Shown here piece by piece: positions 27,141-36,582 of a stretch of 64,000 nucleotides of DNA. Source of the DNA: Diphasiastrum complanatum. Taxonomy: Eukaryota; Streptophyta; Lycopodiopsida; Lycopodiales; Lycopodiaceae. The number at the start of each line of letters is the position of its first letter. Position 1 is the first letter of the stretch. The DNA lies in contig CM055097.1 in the NCBI GenBank assembly GCA_029204225.1, forward strand, positions 61,150,385 through 61,214,384, in the 5' to 3' direction. The translations under genes and the position numbers were made by a program. Below the pieces are notes generated by a model, which was not told the origin of the DNA, did not search any database, and saw nothing but the letters and a program-made list of their open reading frames with translations.

Positions 27141-27945
27141 TGTTAGCAATTGTGCTAACATAGAGAAAATAAAAAGAAAGAAATAAAACTTTGCGGCCTG
27201 TGTTTTGTAAGTCCACGTATGAGTATCTGTCAATAAACTTCAACCATGGCATGTGTTTTGTAAGCCCATGAGTAGAAGCTTAAATAATAATAAAACAGCT
27301 TAAACTTAGATTTAGAACTTAGACTTACGAAACTTAAGATTAGAAATATTTTATCTTAAGTTTTCCTAAGTTAAGAAACTTTGAAGTTCTAAATCCTAAG
27401 TTAGAAGTTCTAGAAAGGCTAGAAATAGATTACTCCCATAAGTTAGTAGACACTTATGGAAGACCCTCCTTGCCATAAAAGGAGAGGTATTTGCATTGTA
27501 AACAACACTTTGTGATTAAGGCAAACTTATTATTGTGATTATCTTGCAATTCATTGTGTTCCCATTGGAAGGTGCATGGCTTGAGGGAAGGTGCTCGGAC
27601 CTCCTCTTGTCTCCTTTCATTGGCCTTTAATTGTGGCATGGTTCTATTTGTTTATTGCTTAGTTTAGCCGCAATTCTTATTATCTCCCTTTGGGTGTTAA
27701 GTAGGATTTATCAATCTTGCTAGTTGGGTCTGCCTTAGCAAGGATTTTTATTGTTGTTAATAGTTAGCTTTATTTCCGTTTCGGGCACTAGTTGGGTAAG
27801 CCTTAGTGCTCTCATTCCTGTTGATTCTTTCCCTATTTTCGTTGAAGCTTGTTGTAGAAACTTAAAAAGTAGATGAATCTCTACATCCCTATACTACACC
27901 CGTAAGTAGATCTAGCCACCGCACACACTAGAATTACTTCCAATA
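27141..27945 (+). repeat. Left LTR of the gypsy element
   Basis: Begins TGTTAGCAATTG and ends ACTTCCAATA, 805 bp. It is very similar to the right LTR at 35789-36582, which suggests a fairly young insertion. The usual CA end has become TA. A 61-codon minus-strand frame occurs in both LTRs, but the similarity of the LTRs explains that. Confidence 0.92.
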
Positions 27946-27946
27946 T

Positions 27947-27959
27947 TGGCGTCGTTGCC
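27947..27959 (+). other. Primer-binding site, tRNA-Asp type
   Basis: TGGCGTCGTTGCC lies one base after the LTR end. It is complementary, with one mismatch, to the 3' end of plant tRNA-Asp, the primer known for Athila-type elements. Confidence 0.75.
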
Positions 27960-28158
27960 ACTTTTTAAGTATTTTTTACCTAGCTTCTTCTCCTTTTTGT
28001 TCTCTTGCTTCCGTGTTGTATGTTTGCTTGTTTGCCTATCTCTATCTACCAACAAACAGCACGAGTTGTCTCTCCAAGTCCTACATGAGCTGCGGAGCAA
28101 CTTATCAAGCTGGAGGGAAGCAACAAAAGAGTCAACTTGGGCATTTTCTTGAAAAGAA

Positions 28159-29249
28159 GTGACCCAAGTGACTTTTTTTCAAACCAACCAGGTATATCAG
28201 AATAAATATCGACATGTCTTTGCCTGGACCTATAAAGACATGAAAGGCATCTCACCCCAAGTAGTTGTGCATCGTATCCCGCTTAAACCAGGTGCAAGGC
28301 CCACTACTAGTCGTCCATGCAGATGCAATCCCATCTATAAGGCCAAGATCAAAGAAGAATTACAATGCCTCTTAGATGTGGGATTTATCTATGAAATTGA
28401 GCATACTAAGTGGGTCTCCCCAATTGTCATCGTTTCAATGAAAAATGGAAAACTCCGAATCTGTGTCGATTTTAAGAAACTTAACATTGTCACTGAACGT
28501 GATCATTTTCCATTACCTTTCAGAGAATCCATCTTAGAAAATCTAGCAGGAGATGAGGCTTACTCCATTTTAGATGGCTTTAGCGGATACAATATGATCC
28601 AAATCTATAAGAAAATCCTCTTGGCCGATTTTTGGTGGCCAACACTCTTCAAGGATGCGCACAATTACACTAAGGCTTGTGATGTCTGCCAATGCACAAA
28701 ACACTTTCAAGAAACAGACTACATGCCTTTACACCTTGTAACCACTGATCAAGCTTTCCATAAATGGAGAATTGATTATGTCGGACCTATTAGTCCTGCT
28801 GCTCGACACACACAATCTCGTTACATCATAGTAGCTATGGACTATTGCACCAAATGGGCTGAAGCAAGAGCTGTTCGCAATGTTGACGCTCGTTCTACTG
28901 CCAAATTTCTCTATGAACAGGTTATAGTTCGTTTCGGATGTCCTCTGGAGCTTATCAGTGATAGGGGTACACATTTCCTTAATTTTGTCATAGCAGATCT
29001 TCTTTCAAAAAAATTTGTGGTACATTGCAAGAGTTCTCCATACTATCCACGCTGCAATGGCCAGGCGGAATCCACAAATAAAATCCTATGTGGAATTCTC
29101 ACCAAAATCATCGAATCCAGCCGATCTGATTGGGAACTCAAACTCCATGCTGCTCTCTGGGCTTATTGCACCACCCCGAAGCAAGCTACAGGCTTAACCC
29201 CTTTCCAGCTCACATATGGCCAAGAAGCCGTTATGCCTATGGAATTCCA
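28159..29249 (+). pseudogene. Gypsy RT-integrase fusion created by an in-frame deletion
   Basis: An open frame of about 378 codons (ending in copia N) begins with the RT N-terminal part: HVFAWTYKDMKGI, the RICVDFKKLN block and SILDGFSGYNMIQI, which holds the first catalytic D. It then jumps straight to the integrase zinc region (LLADFWWPTLF...KACDVCQ). The RT active site YxDD, all of RNase H and the two integrase zinc-binding histidines are lost. The integrase core looks intact, with D in WRIDYVGPI, D in LISDRGTHF and E in GQAESTNK, then the WELKLHAALWAY and TPFQLTYG blocks. The upstream Gag-protease part is absent. The start codon given is only the first ATG of the open stretch. Confidence 0.9.
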
Positions 29250-29520
29250 CTTAGAATTTGCTTTGCACAAGAACACAGATCATGCTACACATTAACACAA
29301 ATAGAAAACACTCTACATAGCAAGCTCACATAGCAACTGTATTTCTCAAAATGAAATTACACTATACATATAGTTGTTCACTCAGGCAACCCATGCATGA
29401 CCCAAGTTGCCATTGGCGGGACACATGTCCCGTCGACTTGCCTCGTGGTGAGGCCAACTGATCCTTATCCACTGATAGGACCCACAGTACAGTAACACGG
29501 TGATTCTACTTTAATTCTAA
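29250..29520 (-). repeat. 3' LTR of copia N
   Basis: On the plus strand it runs CTTAGAATTTGC to TTTAATTCTAA. A purine tract (minus: AAGGGAGAGAG) abuts it at 29521-29531. It differs from the right LTR at scattered single bases. Confidence 0.88.
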
Positions 29521-29576
29521 CTCTCTCCCTTAAAGTAGAGTCTACTTTTTATACAGTCATATACATAGCTTTAAAG

Positions 29577-30548
29577 TCAACAAACTTTAAGTACAGAAAG
29601 CTTTGATCTAAACTTATCAAACTTTTCTCCAGTAAGTGGCTTAGTGAAAATATCAGCTAGTTGTTCTTCTGTGCTACAATGAACAACATGAATTTCACGA
29701 CTCAGCAGCCTCTCACGTATAAAGTGATACTGAATCTCAATGTGTTTAGTTCTCGCATGGAACACTGGATTCTTTGCTAGCTGAATGCCACTCTGACTGT
29801 CGCTATGTAAAGTCGTGGGATTTTTCTGCTTCATGCCAATTTCTTCCAAGATTTGTCTCAACCATATAGCTTCCTGTGCTGCACTACACATTGTCTTATA
29901 CTCTGCTTCTATGGTGGAAAGAGCAATTGTACTTTGCTTCTTACTAGACCAGGAAAAACAACTACCACAAAACTGGAATACATACCCTGTGGTGGATCTA
30001 CGATCATCATAGTCACCTCCCCAATCCGCATCCACATAGCCACACAACTCAGGTAAACCATCATGCTTCCTATAAATCAAGCCATACTCTGAAGTGCCTT
30101 TCACATAACGCAAAATGCGTTTAGTTGCCTTCCAATGCGTTTCCGTAGGTGCTACCATAAATTGACTTACAATGCCAACAGCATAGCATATATCTGGTCT
30201 AGTTGTGGTAAGGTAAATCAAGCTCCCTACTAACTGTCTATACAGCGTAGCATCAAATGACTGTGACTCATCAGGCTTAGAAAGCTTTTTACTTGGTTCA
30301 ATAGGAGTGTTTACTGGTTTGCAATCCTGCAACCTAAACCTGTGCAGCAACTCTTTGACATACTTCACCTGTGTTAAACCCACTTCATGTCCTTTTTGCC
30401 ACACTTCTACTCCAAGGCAGTAATGCATCAGGCTGAGACCTGTCATCTCGAATTGTTCCATGAGGTCTTTTTTGATCATGTCTATCATCTCTTGATTATT
30501 TTCCGTAATAATCGAGCTATCAACATAAAGAGCAATCAAAGCAACCAT
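29577..30548 (-). pseudogene. RT C-terminal part and RNase H of copia N
   Basis: An open frame of about 323 codons contains IALYVDSSIITE, where the second D of the catalytic YVDD is replaced by S, so the enzyme should be inactive. After it come the LMHYCLGVEVWQ, CKPVNTPIEPSKKLS and TTRPDICYAVG blocks and a full-looking RNase H (YVDADWGGD, STIEAEY, HSDSQSGIQLAKN, ARTKHIEIQYHF, ADIFTKPL). Upstream, the RT N-terminal part (MDVKSGFLNGELEE, ALYGLKQAPRAWY) is read at 30549-30790 with stops. Confidence 0.9.
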
Positions 30549-30811
30549 ACCATCAAATCATAAGACATAAAGATTTGGATCAGAATGTGTTCTGACCATC
30601 CCCTTTGAATGAAAGTAGGCATCAATCCTGCTATACCACGCACGTGGTGCTTGTTTAAGACCATAAAGCGCTTTCTTCAAGCGACATACTTTATTTTCCT
30701 ATCCCTTTGCTAGAAAGCCTTCAGATTGATGCATGAACACTTCTTCTAACTCACCATTTAGAAAACCAGATTTCACATCCATCTAATGCAAAGGCCAACC
30801 AAAATGTGAAG
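30549..30811 (-). pseudogene. RT N-terminal part of copia N, with stops
   Basis: The minus strand reads the MDVKSGFLNG block, EVFMHQSEGF, CRLKKALYGLKQAPRAWY and DPNLYVL. There are stops near 30560 and 30700. The left part of RT, integrase and protease are missing because the sequence jumps to Gag at about 30830. Confidence 0.82.
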
Positions 30812-30829
30812 CTAAAGCAACAAGTAGAT

Positions 30830-31003
30830 GTAGAGTATTCCACTTACAAACCGGCGCAAAGGTCTTCTCTCATCACATGTGATAACTTCCCACACGTCTT
30901 TCTCCATCAGTATGTTTTTCATTTTGAATTTCCACACTGCATAGTTAGAAATCCCGTCCAATTTGCTACTTTCACTCAAAATGGACTCTCTCATGTTTGC
31001 CAT
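30830..31003 (-). pseudogene. Gag start of copia N, fused to RT
   Basis: From the ATG at 31003 the frame reads MANMRESILSESSKLDG, NYAVWKFKMKNILM and DVWEVITCDERRP, the N-terminal block of plant copia Gag proteins. After about 45 codons it passes straight into the RT region (LYIYLLL, then LASHFGW in another frame). A deletion of several kilobases in a normal element removed the rest of Gag, protease and integrase. Confidence 0.82.
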
Positions 31004-32306
31004 CGCAAAACTGCTTGAAACTTCTGTCGTAGGCTAAAAACAGTATGCCGAGGCCAACAGTGATGTCAGAAGGTGAAAATAATGACCTGCACTTTTTCCC
31101 TTACCAGGCCACTCGCCACTTTTCCACCAATTTGAAAGCCAAATCGACGTCGCCTTCCGAAATGCACTCAATCGTCAACTCCCAACAACGTGCCCAGTGG
31201 AATGGTGAAATCACTTCTAGCGTACTCCGAACACTTTCTCCGCTGCAATTATTCTGTTTTTATATACCGTACTTGCAGGTACAGTTCGGGTGCCCTTCGT
31301 TTGGAGGTTATAGCCTTTCGTTTGGTTCAAAACGGGCAAAGGACCCAAAAATAGGGACTTTTCTAGTTTTTGAACTGTTTCTTCACCTTGAAGAAACTTC
31401 ACTCTTCACTTGTGAAGGGACCCAACTCCAATTTCAGTACAAAAGTTTTTAATGAAGTTGAAGGCTAAAATGCACTTCACTTCTTCAGGGCCCTCTTCAA
31501 CAACCCTTTAGACTCCATCCAATGGTTGAATCTGATACAACTGTGGATATCCCTTCTGGGTAGCACAATCTGAGCCGTCGATCTTGTAGCTTCTCTATCC
31601 AACGGATCTAAGCACTCTTGTGCACCAATGGAGAGTCTTGTAAGCGCTACCCACTCCAAAACGTTATGCTCTCACCCTGGTTCCACGCGCGAACAGTCCG
31701 CCACCTCCCTGTCTGCGGCCGCGCCTCCCCACACTCGTTCTTGTTTGATCTAGCTCGCCTATGGATCGCTTTGAGCATGATCTGAGGCCTAGAGCAGGTT
31801 CACCCTATTGATTCCAAGTCTGTAGAGTGTTCACTCAAAAAATTCCGTGGAGAAATGGTGATTTTAGCTCAACTTGACAAAGTGGCTTTTTTCACCTTTT
31901 ACCGCAAATCTGATAGGTTAACTGTCTGGAGACAAATCTCTGAGACAAACCTCCGAATCTTTCCATGGCTGGTTAACAATGTGATTAGCTTCCTTCTTGT
32001 CCTTACGGCATCCAAAACGGTGCACAAACAGCGAAGAAATCACCAGTTATGTATAAAAATCGTAACCCCAAACCCGGTTTCAATTTTCAGCTGGCTTCAA
32101 AATTGTCAATTTTTTACCAAAATTTTTCCTGTCTGATGCTATGCACAGGCTAATAATCCCTCTGCTGAGCTTAGCAAGCCTCTATAAACTAGAAACCGTG
32201 CACCAGTGCTTCTCTTTCCGTCCGCCGTAAACCCCAAACTCTCAGAAGACAGTTCTCCCAAAGCTCTCTTCAACGGCGATGTTGTACTGTGTACACTCCC
32301 TGTACG
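31004..32306 (-). promoter_or_regulatory. Unusually long leader of copia N with internal TATA box
   Basis: About 1.3 kb separates the primer site from the Gag start, while copia leaders are normally short. The segment includes a GC-rich part near 31690-31740 and, on the minus strand, GTATATAAAAAC at about 31256-31266. Downstream of that lies a possible small intron (GTAAGGG near 31105 to TTTTTAG near 31030) just before the Gag ATG. It may be captured host promoter or leader DNA, or a second promoter of the element. No protein could be recognised in it. Confidence 0.45.
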
Positions 32307-32320
32307 ACTCTGATACCAAC

Positions 32321-32593
32321 TTAGAATTTGCTTTGCACAGGAACACAGATCATGCTACACAGTAACATAGATAGAAAACACTCTACACAACAAGCTCACA
32401 TAGCAACTGTATTTCTCAAAATGAAATTACACTGTACATATAGTTGCTCACTCAGGCAACCCATGCATGACCCAGGTTGCCATTGGCGGGACGCGTGTAC
32501 CGTCGACTTGCCTCGTGGCGAGGCCAACTGACCCTTATCCACTGATAGGACCCATAGTATAGTAACACAGTGATTCTACTTTAATTCTAGCCA
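32321..32593 (-). repeat. 5' LTR of copia N
   Basis: On the plus strand it runs from TTAGAATTTGC to AATTCTAGCCA and is followed by the target duplicate TTCCA at 32594. Within it GGCAACC and GGGTTGCC flank a short spacer and could form a hairpin in the transcript. Confidence 0.88.
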
Positions 32594-32598
32594 TTCCA

Positions 32599-32986
32599 TA
32601 TCCCCTCCCTTTGAGTAGCCTATAACCTTGAGCTTGATACTCACCAGAATCTAGCAAATAGGTTATTCCATCTGGAGCAACTCTGTGAAACACGACGGAT
32701 CAGCATCCATGCTCAACAAGTCCACAAACGATGACAAAAAACATGGCATGATCGATCATTGAAACTTAGAGACTTCCAGGTTGGAGATAAGATCCTACTA
32801 TACCAGGCCAAAGCCTTCAAAGGCAAACTGAAATTTTATGGCCAAGGACCTTACGTCATCAAAAAAATATTTGCCTCTGGATATGTACAACTCCAAACCC
32901 TTCAAGGTGATATTCTCAACATTGTGGTCAATGGGAGCCGACTGAGAAAGTACAATGAACCATGTTTTTATCTTGATATGTATTAG
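32599..32986 (+). pseudogene. Gypsy integrase C-terminal part after copia N
   Basis: This continues the integrase frame from 29249. The phase is restored when one TTCCA is ignored. The region has LELDTHQNLANRLFHL and LCETRR, then from 32759 an open frame with LRDFQVGDKILLYQAKAFKGK, GQGPYVIKKIF and GSRLRKYNEP, the C-terminal chromatin-binding type tail of gypsy integrases. Two in-frame TGA codons before 32759 stand where CGA is expected, a change typical of cytosine methylation and deamination. Confidence 0.88.
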
Positions 32987-33010
32987 TTGTTTTCTTTCCT
33001 ACTGTTTTAT

Positions 33011-33739
33011 TTATTTTCATTTTTTATGGGATAGAGATCATCCAGCTCCTTGATGGCAGCAGCCGCCCTAGAACCCAATTGTTTGGTGACCAACATGTGG
33101 AGGAGATACCACATTTGGTATTTAATTGGTTTTCTGGCTTTTAGAGCTCCGCACAGCTTCTCTACTACCTTCTCAACCCACTTGTAATTTGAGTGGGATC
33201 ATCCATGGTGAGGGTCAAAGAAAAGAGGTCGCTCGGTGGTATGCAATCCATCTTGGCGGTATGCACTTCGACCATGGTGATGAGGATTTCTGAGCGGCCC
33301 GTAGATGGGGATCCGTGATGAGACAGATAGCGATCCCGTCGTTGGTTTTGGCAATGGTTTTGTTGTCCTCAGTCAGAAACTTGGTGAAGCACTTGGCATC
33401 ATAGCTGGTGCCCTTGCCATGGATTGTCTCTCCGAGATTAGGGAAGCCAATGCTTTGGAGATCCCCAGGAGAGACGTTGATGATGGTATAGCTGCCACTC
33501 TTGGATGTAATCCGAAAAGTTTGAAATTCATCCGAATAGGTGGAGTAGGCAGCTCGGATGAGGGTCTCGCTCTGCTGGTCCCGAAAAAAAGTCAGATCAA
33601 AGCCAAGGCTTGTGAGGATATCCTTGGCCAAGGTGAGCCGCTCTGCGTAATTCTTGATACAGATCGTAAAAATATCTCCTGAATAAGGACGAGGGGGTTT
33701 ACGGCGATGCAAACTGAGCGAGGAATCGCGGGAAGCCAT
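33011..33739 (-). pseudogene. Antisense accessory gene of the gypsy element
   Basis: On the strand opposite to pol, an ATG at 33739 in a good plant context (ATGGCTTCC) opens about 174 codons to a stop at 33215. The coding signal continues after a frameshift (KWVEKVVEKLCGALKARK, YQMWYLLHMLV, GSRAAAAIKELDDLYPIKN) to a stop at 33011-33013. The N-terminal part is basic and proline-rich (RRKPPRPYSG). I recognise no domain. A TATA box lies about 110 bp upstream on the same strand. Antisense reading frames in this position are known from Tat-lineage gypsy elements (for example Grande and Retand); whether this one is related cannot be judged here. A plus-strand frame at 33305-33682 is judged its shadow. 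Confidence 0.6.
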
Positions 33740-33847
33740 GATAGTAGTGATTTTAGATTGCTCTGAGAATTTTGAAAATTTTGAAAAATTTTGGCATGAA
33801 CTCAAGAGCAGCAATCTAAAATGAACTCGTGGAGAGAAGGGTGGAGG

Positions 33848-33858
33848 ACTATATATAG
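33848..33858 (-). promoter_or_regulatory. TATA box of the antisense gene
   Basis: The minus strand reads GTCTATATATAGTCC, a good TATA match, about 110 bp before the ATG at 33739. It sits inside the retroelement, away from the LTRs, so it would give the antisense gene its own promoter. Confidence 0.6.
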
Positions 33859-34081
33859 ACTTTTTTTCCGCAAGAATTTGCAACTTCACTTAGAAATTGT
33901 CCTCAGTGTCTACGACTTGGTAATGATGGTCACGAATTTTGAGACAACGTTCTGAGGGTCCGCGAATTCTTGTAAGTGATTTTTTTATGCCAAAAGAGAA
34001 AAAATGACTGACAGTGCACACACGCACCCTCCCTGACATTGGACCTTGGGAGCGATTACCCTTTGCAGCCCAAAAAGTGGT

Positions 34082-35581
34082 ATGGTTGAGCTCCAATACA
34101 ACCTATTCGGCACCCTAGGGGGACAGTATACTATGCGGCAATTCGACGATGGTGCTATGGTGGACCTTCAAAAAGAAAAAGCAAGGATGGAAAAGGAAAA
34201 CAAACAACAACAGCTGCAAATCCAGAACCTCACCAATTACAATCAACAAAAGCAGCAGATGTTACTCCACCTCTAGAACCAGCTCTAACTGAAGGTATCC
34301 AACATGCAGCAAACCATCGATACCCTCAAAGCCGAAAAGGATGAGGTTGTAGCAGATGCACAAGCAGCACGTTCCGCTATGAAGGAACAGTTGGAATTGG
34401 TGGACTTCAACGACTTCGCACCACCAGCTATTCCTAAGGGACCTACCATTCTAGTGGTGGCCTATCAAATGCTGGCCCAAAAGTTGAAAGCCACGACGGA
34501 GAAACACTCAAAATGACAACAATCCTACCTTGCTTCCATCGAGGCCCTGAACCAGCACATAGCCACCCTGGAAGAACGCTTAAAGGTTGTTGTCCAGTCG
34601 ACACCGTCAGTTCATGCAGAGCACACCCAATTCCATGATTCGGGGCACCACTTTGATGGATCAGATAGTGGGGATGGAACAAGATTCCAGCAGCCTCCTC
34701 CTGCAACTCAAGACTCCTCATTTCAAGGCCAACCCCTGGGGCAAGGAGCTCAAGCACCAACCAATCCGTCAGGCTCTATGGGTACCAGTTCCCAAAATTG
34801 TCTTTTTCCTTCCACCGCTTCTAACCCTCTCGACACCACTAACCCCCCCTTCATTCCACTACAATTTTCTCCTGAGTCACAAAGAATTGGTGAAGCTAAC
34901 CCCTCACCTCCTCTCTCTCCTGAACCCGATCCACAAATTCAACATGAGGTTGCCTCTGAAGCACCAACCATTCAGCACAAAATCATGCCCCTAGAACCGA
35001 ACAAGGCGTTGCGCACCTCTCAGGAGTTTGCCAAGAAATATCCAACAACAAAAGAACGAGGTGGCTACATATTGCCAGATCTGGACCAGAGTAAAACACA
35101 TAAAGAAGCAATCAAACTCCTGGATCCACAACCTCTCTGGCGTCATCAGCTCTTCCTGCAGAGTAAAACCTCAATGGCACGGTATATCGAAGCTCCCTCC
35201 TACATGGGCACAAATCCATACTACTATCCAGTAGTGAGGCAAGAACCGTTTCCTGTCACTAAGGCCAAGAATAGAATATTTTGGCCCAAGCTCACAGGCG
35301 TCGATACCGGCAACTTAGCCGAAGACATGGTCACCAACTACCGAGTATTCTACCAGAAGCACCATGGCAATCCTGATCATGACATCAGATATTTTGCGGA
35401 TAATTGCAGCCTGGTGGCATTTCTGACAGAACTCAGAGGTTTTTGGGATCGAGGGCTACCCCCAATCGCCTTTGATATCAATAAATCTCTGCGAACGCAA
35501 GACGACCATATCAGCGTAGCGAGGCTCTATTATCGTGCTGCACTCACTTCTGCCCTGCACGTTGATATGGTGGAGCTATGA
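34082..35581 (+). pseudogene. Sense accessory frame of the gypsy element, coiled-coil protein
   Basis: One reading frame of 500 codons runs from the ATG at 34082 to a stop at 35581, interrupted by TAG (34274-34276), TAA (34286-34288) and TGA (34514-34516). The N-terminal part is a glutamine- and lysine-rich coiled coil (LQKEKARMEKENKQQQ, then TLKAEKDEVVADAQAA). The middle is rich in P, S, Q and T. The C-terminal 200 codons look globular (YPTTKERGGYILPDLD, RYIEAPSYMGTNPYYYP, IFWPKLTG). No zinc knuckle or enzyme motif is visible. It diverges from the antisense gene with about 340 bp between the two starts. Its function is unknown; it could be a Gag-like or element-specific structural protein. 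Confidence 0.55.
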
Positions 35582-35788
35582 AAAACCCATAATTTTCCAC
35601 AGGGTATGCTCCATTATTACAAACCCATGCCCTTCTTGAACAAATTATGATGGCAAATGATGGAGGGCATCGGCATGACAATCTACCACTCCCGACAGCA
35701 ACAGTCTCGCCTCCAAGAAGCACAAAAGATCCAAGATGAAAAGGTGTCGATTGGTGTGGGACCACCAATCCAATAAGGAGGGGAATAA

Positions 35789-36582
35789 TATTAGCAACTG
35801 TGCTAACACAAAGAAAATAAAAAGAAAGAAATAAAACTCTGTGGCATGTGTTTTGTAAGTCCACGTATGAGTATCTGTCAATAAACTTCAACCATGGCAT
35901 GTGTTTTGTAATCCCATGAGTAGAAGCTTAAATAATAATAAAATAGCTTAACCTTATATTTAGAACTTAGACTTAGGAGACTTAAGATTAGAAATATTTT
36001 ATCTTAAGTTTTCCTAAGTTAAGAAACTTTGAAGCTCTAAATCCTAAGTTAGAAGCTCTAGAAAGGCTAGAAACAAATTAGTCCCATAAGTTAGTAGACA
36101 CTTACGGAAGACCCTCCTTGCCATAAAAGGAGAGGTATTTGCATTGTAAACAACACTTTGTGATTAAGGCAAACTTACTATTGTGATTATCTTGCAATTC
36201 ATTGTGTTCCCATTGGAAGGTGCATAGCTTGAGGGAAGGTGCTCGGGCCTCCTCTTGCCTCCTTTCATTAGCCTTCAATTGTGGCATGGTTTTATTTGTT
36301 TATTGCTTAGTTTAGCCGCAATTCTTATTATCTCCCTTTGGGTGTTAAGTAAGATTTATCAATCTTGCTAGTTGGGTCTGCCTTGGCAAGAATTTTTATT
36401 GTTGTTTTATTTCGGTTTCGGGCTCTAGTTGGGTAAGCCTTAGTGCTCTCATTCATGTTGATTCTTTCCGTATTTTCGTTGAAGCTTGTTGTAGAAACTT
36501 AAAAAGTGGACGAATCTCTACATCCCTATACTACACCCGTAAGTAGATTTAGCCACCGCACACACTAGAATTACTTCCAACA
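35789..36582 (+). repeat. Right LTR of the gypsy element
   Basis: Starts TATTAGCAACTG (TG changed to TA) after the purine tract AAGGAGGGG and ends ACTTCCAACA, 794 bp. It is followed by ATTGG, which pairs with AATGG before the left LTR. Confidence 0.9.

Larger units (their letters stand above)
29250..32593 (-). mobile_element. Copia N, internally deleted, inside the gypsy integrase
   Basis: LTRs of about 270 bp (29250-29520 and 32321-32593) surround one RT-RNase H region, a Gag start and a very long leader. The target duplication TTCCA (29245-29249 and 32594-32598) is exact, and taking out one copy restores the phase of the gypsy integrase. The primer site TGGTATCAGAG lies beside the right LTR (minus strand, about 32307-32318). 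Between Gag and RT most of the coding region is deleted. LTR ends in element orientation are TGGCTAGAATT...AATTCTAAG, so the usual CA end is missing. Confidence 0.88.
27141..36582 (+). mobile_element. Ty3/gypsy element (Tat/Athila-like), heavily deleted
   Basis: LTRs of about 800 bp (27141-27945 and 35789-36582) bracket the element and the flanks AATGG/ATTGG look like a 5-bp target duplication. After the left LTR comes TGGCGTCGTTGCC (27947-27959), one base different from the tRNA-Asp primer site TGGCGCCGTTGCC used by Tat/Athila elements. Gag and protease are missing. An in-frame deletion joins the start of RT to integrase. Integrase is split by copia N at 29250-32593. Between integrase and the right LTR lie an antisense gene and a sense accessory frame. 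The purine tract before the right LTR is about 35774-35787. Confidence 0.88.

Noticed and set aside
27454-27639. 61-codon minus-strand frame also present at 36102-36287
   Set aside because: The two copies are in the two LTRs of one gypsy element, so their similarity reflects LTR identity and not protein conservation.
31045-31452. Plus-strand frame of 135 codons
   Set aside because: It lies antisense in the copia N leader and resembles no protein; the minus-strand TATA and Gag start give the better reading.
33305-33682. Plus-strand frame of 125 codons
   Set aside because: The minus strand has the longer frame, a TATA box, a better start context and a continuation beyond the frame's end.
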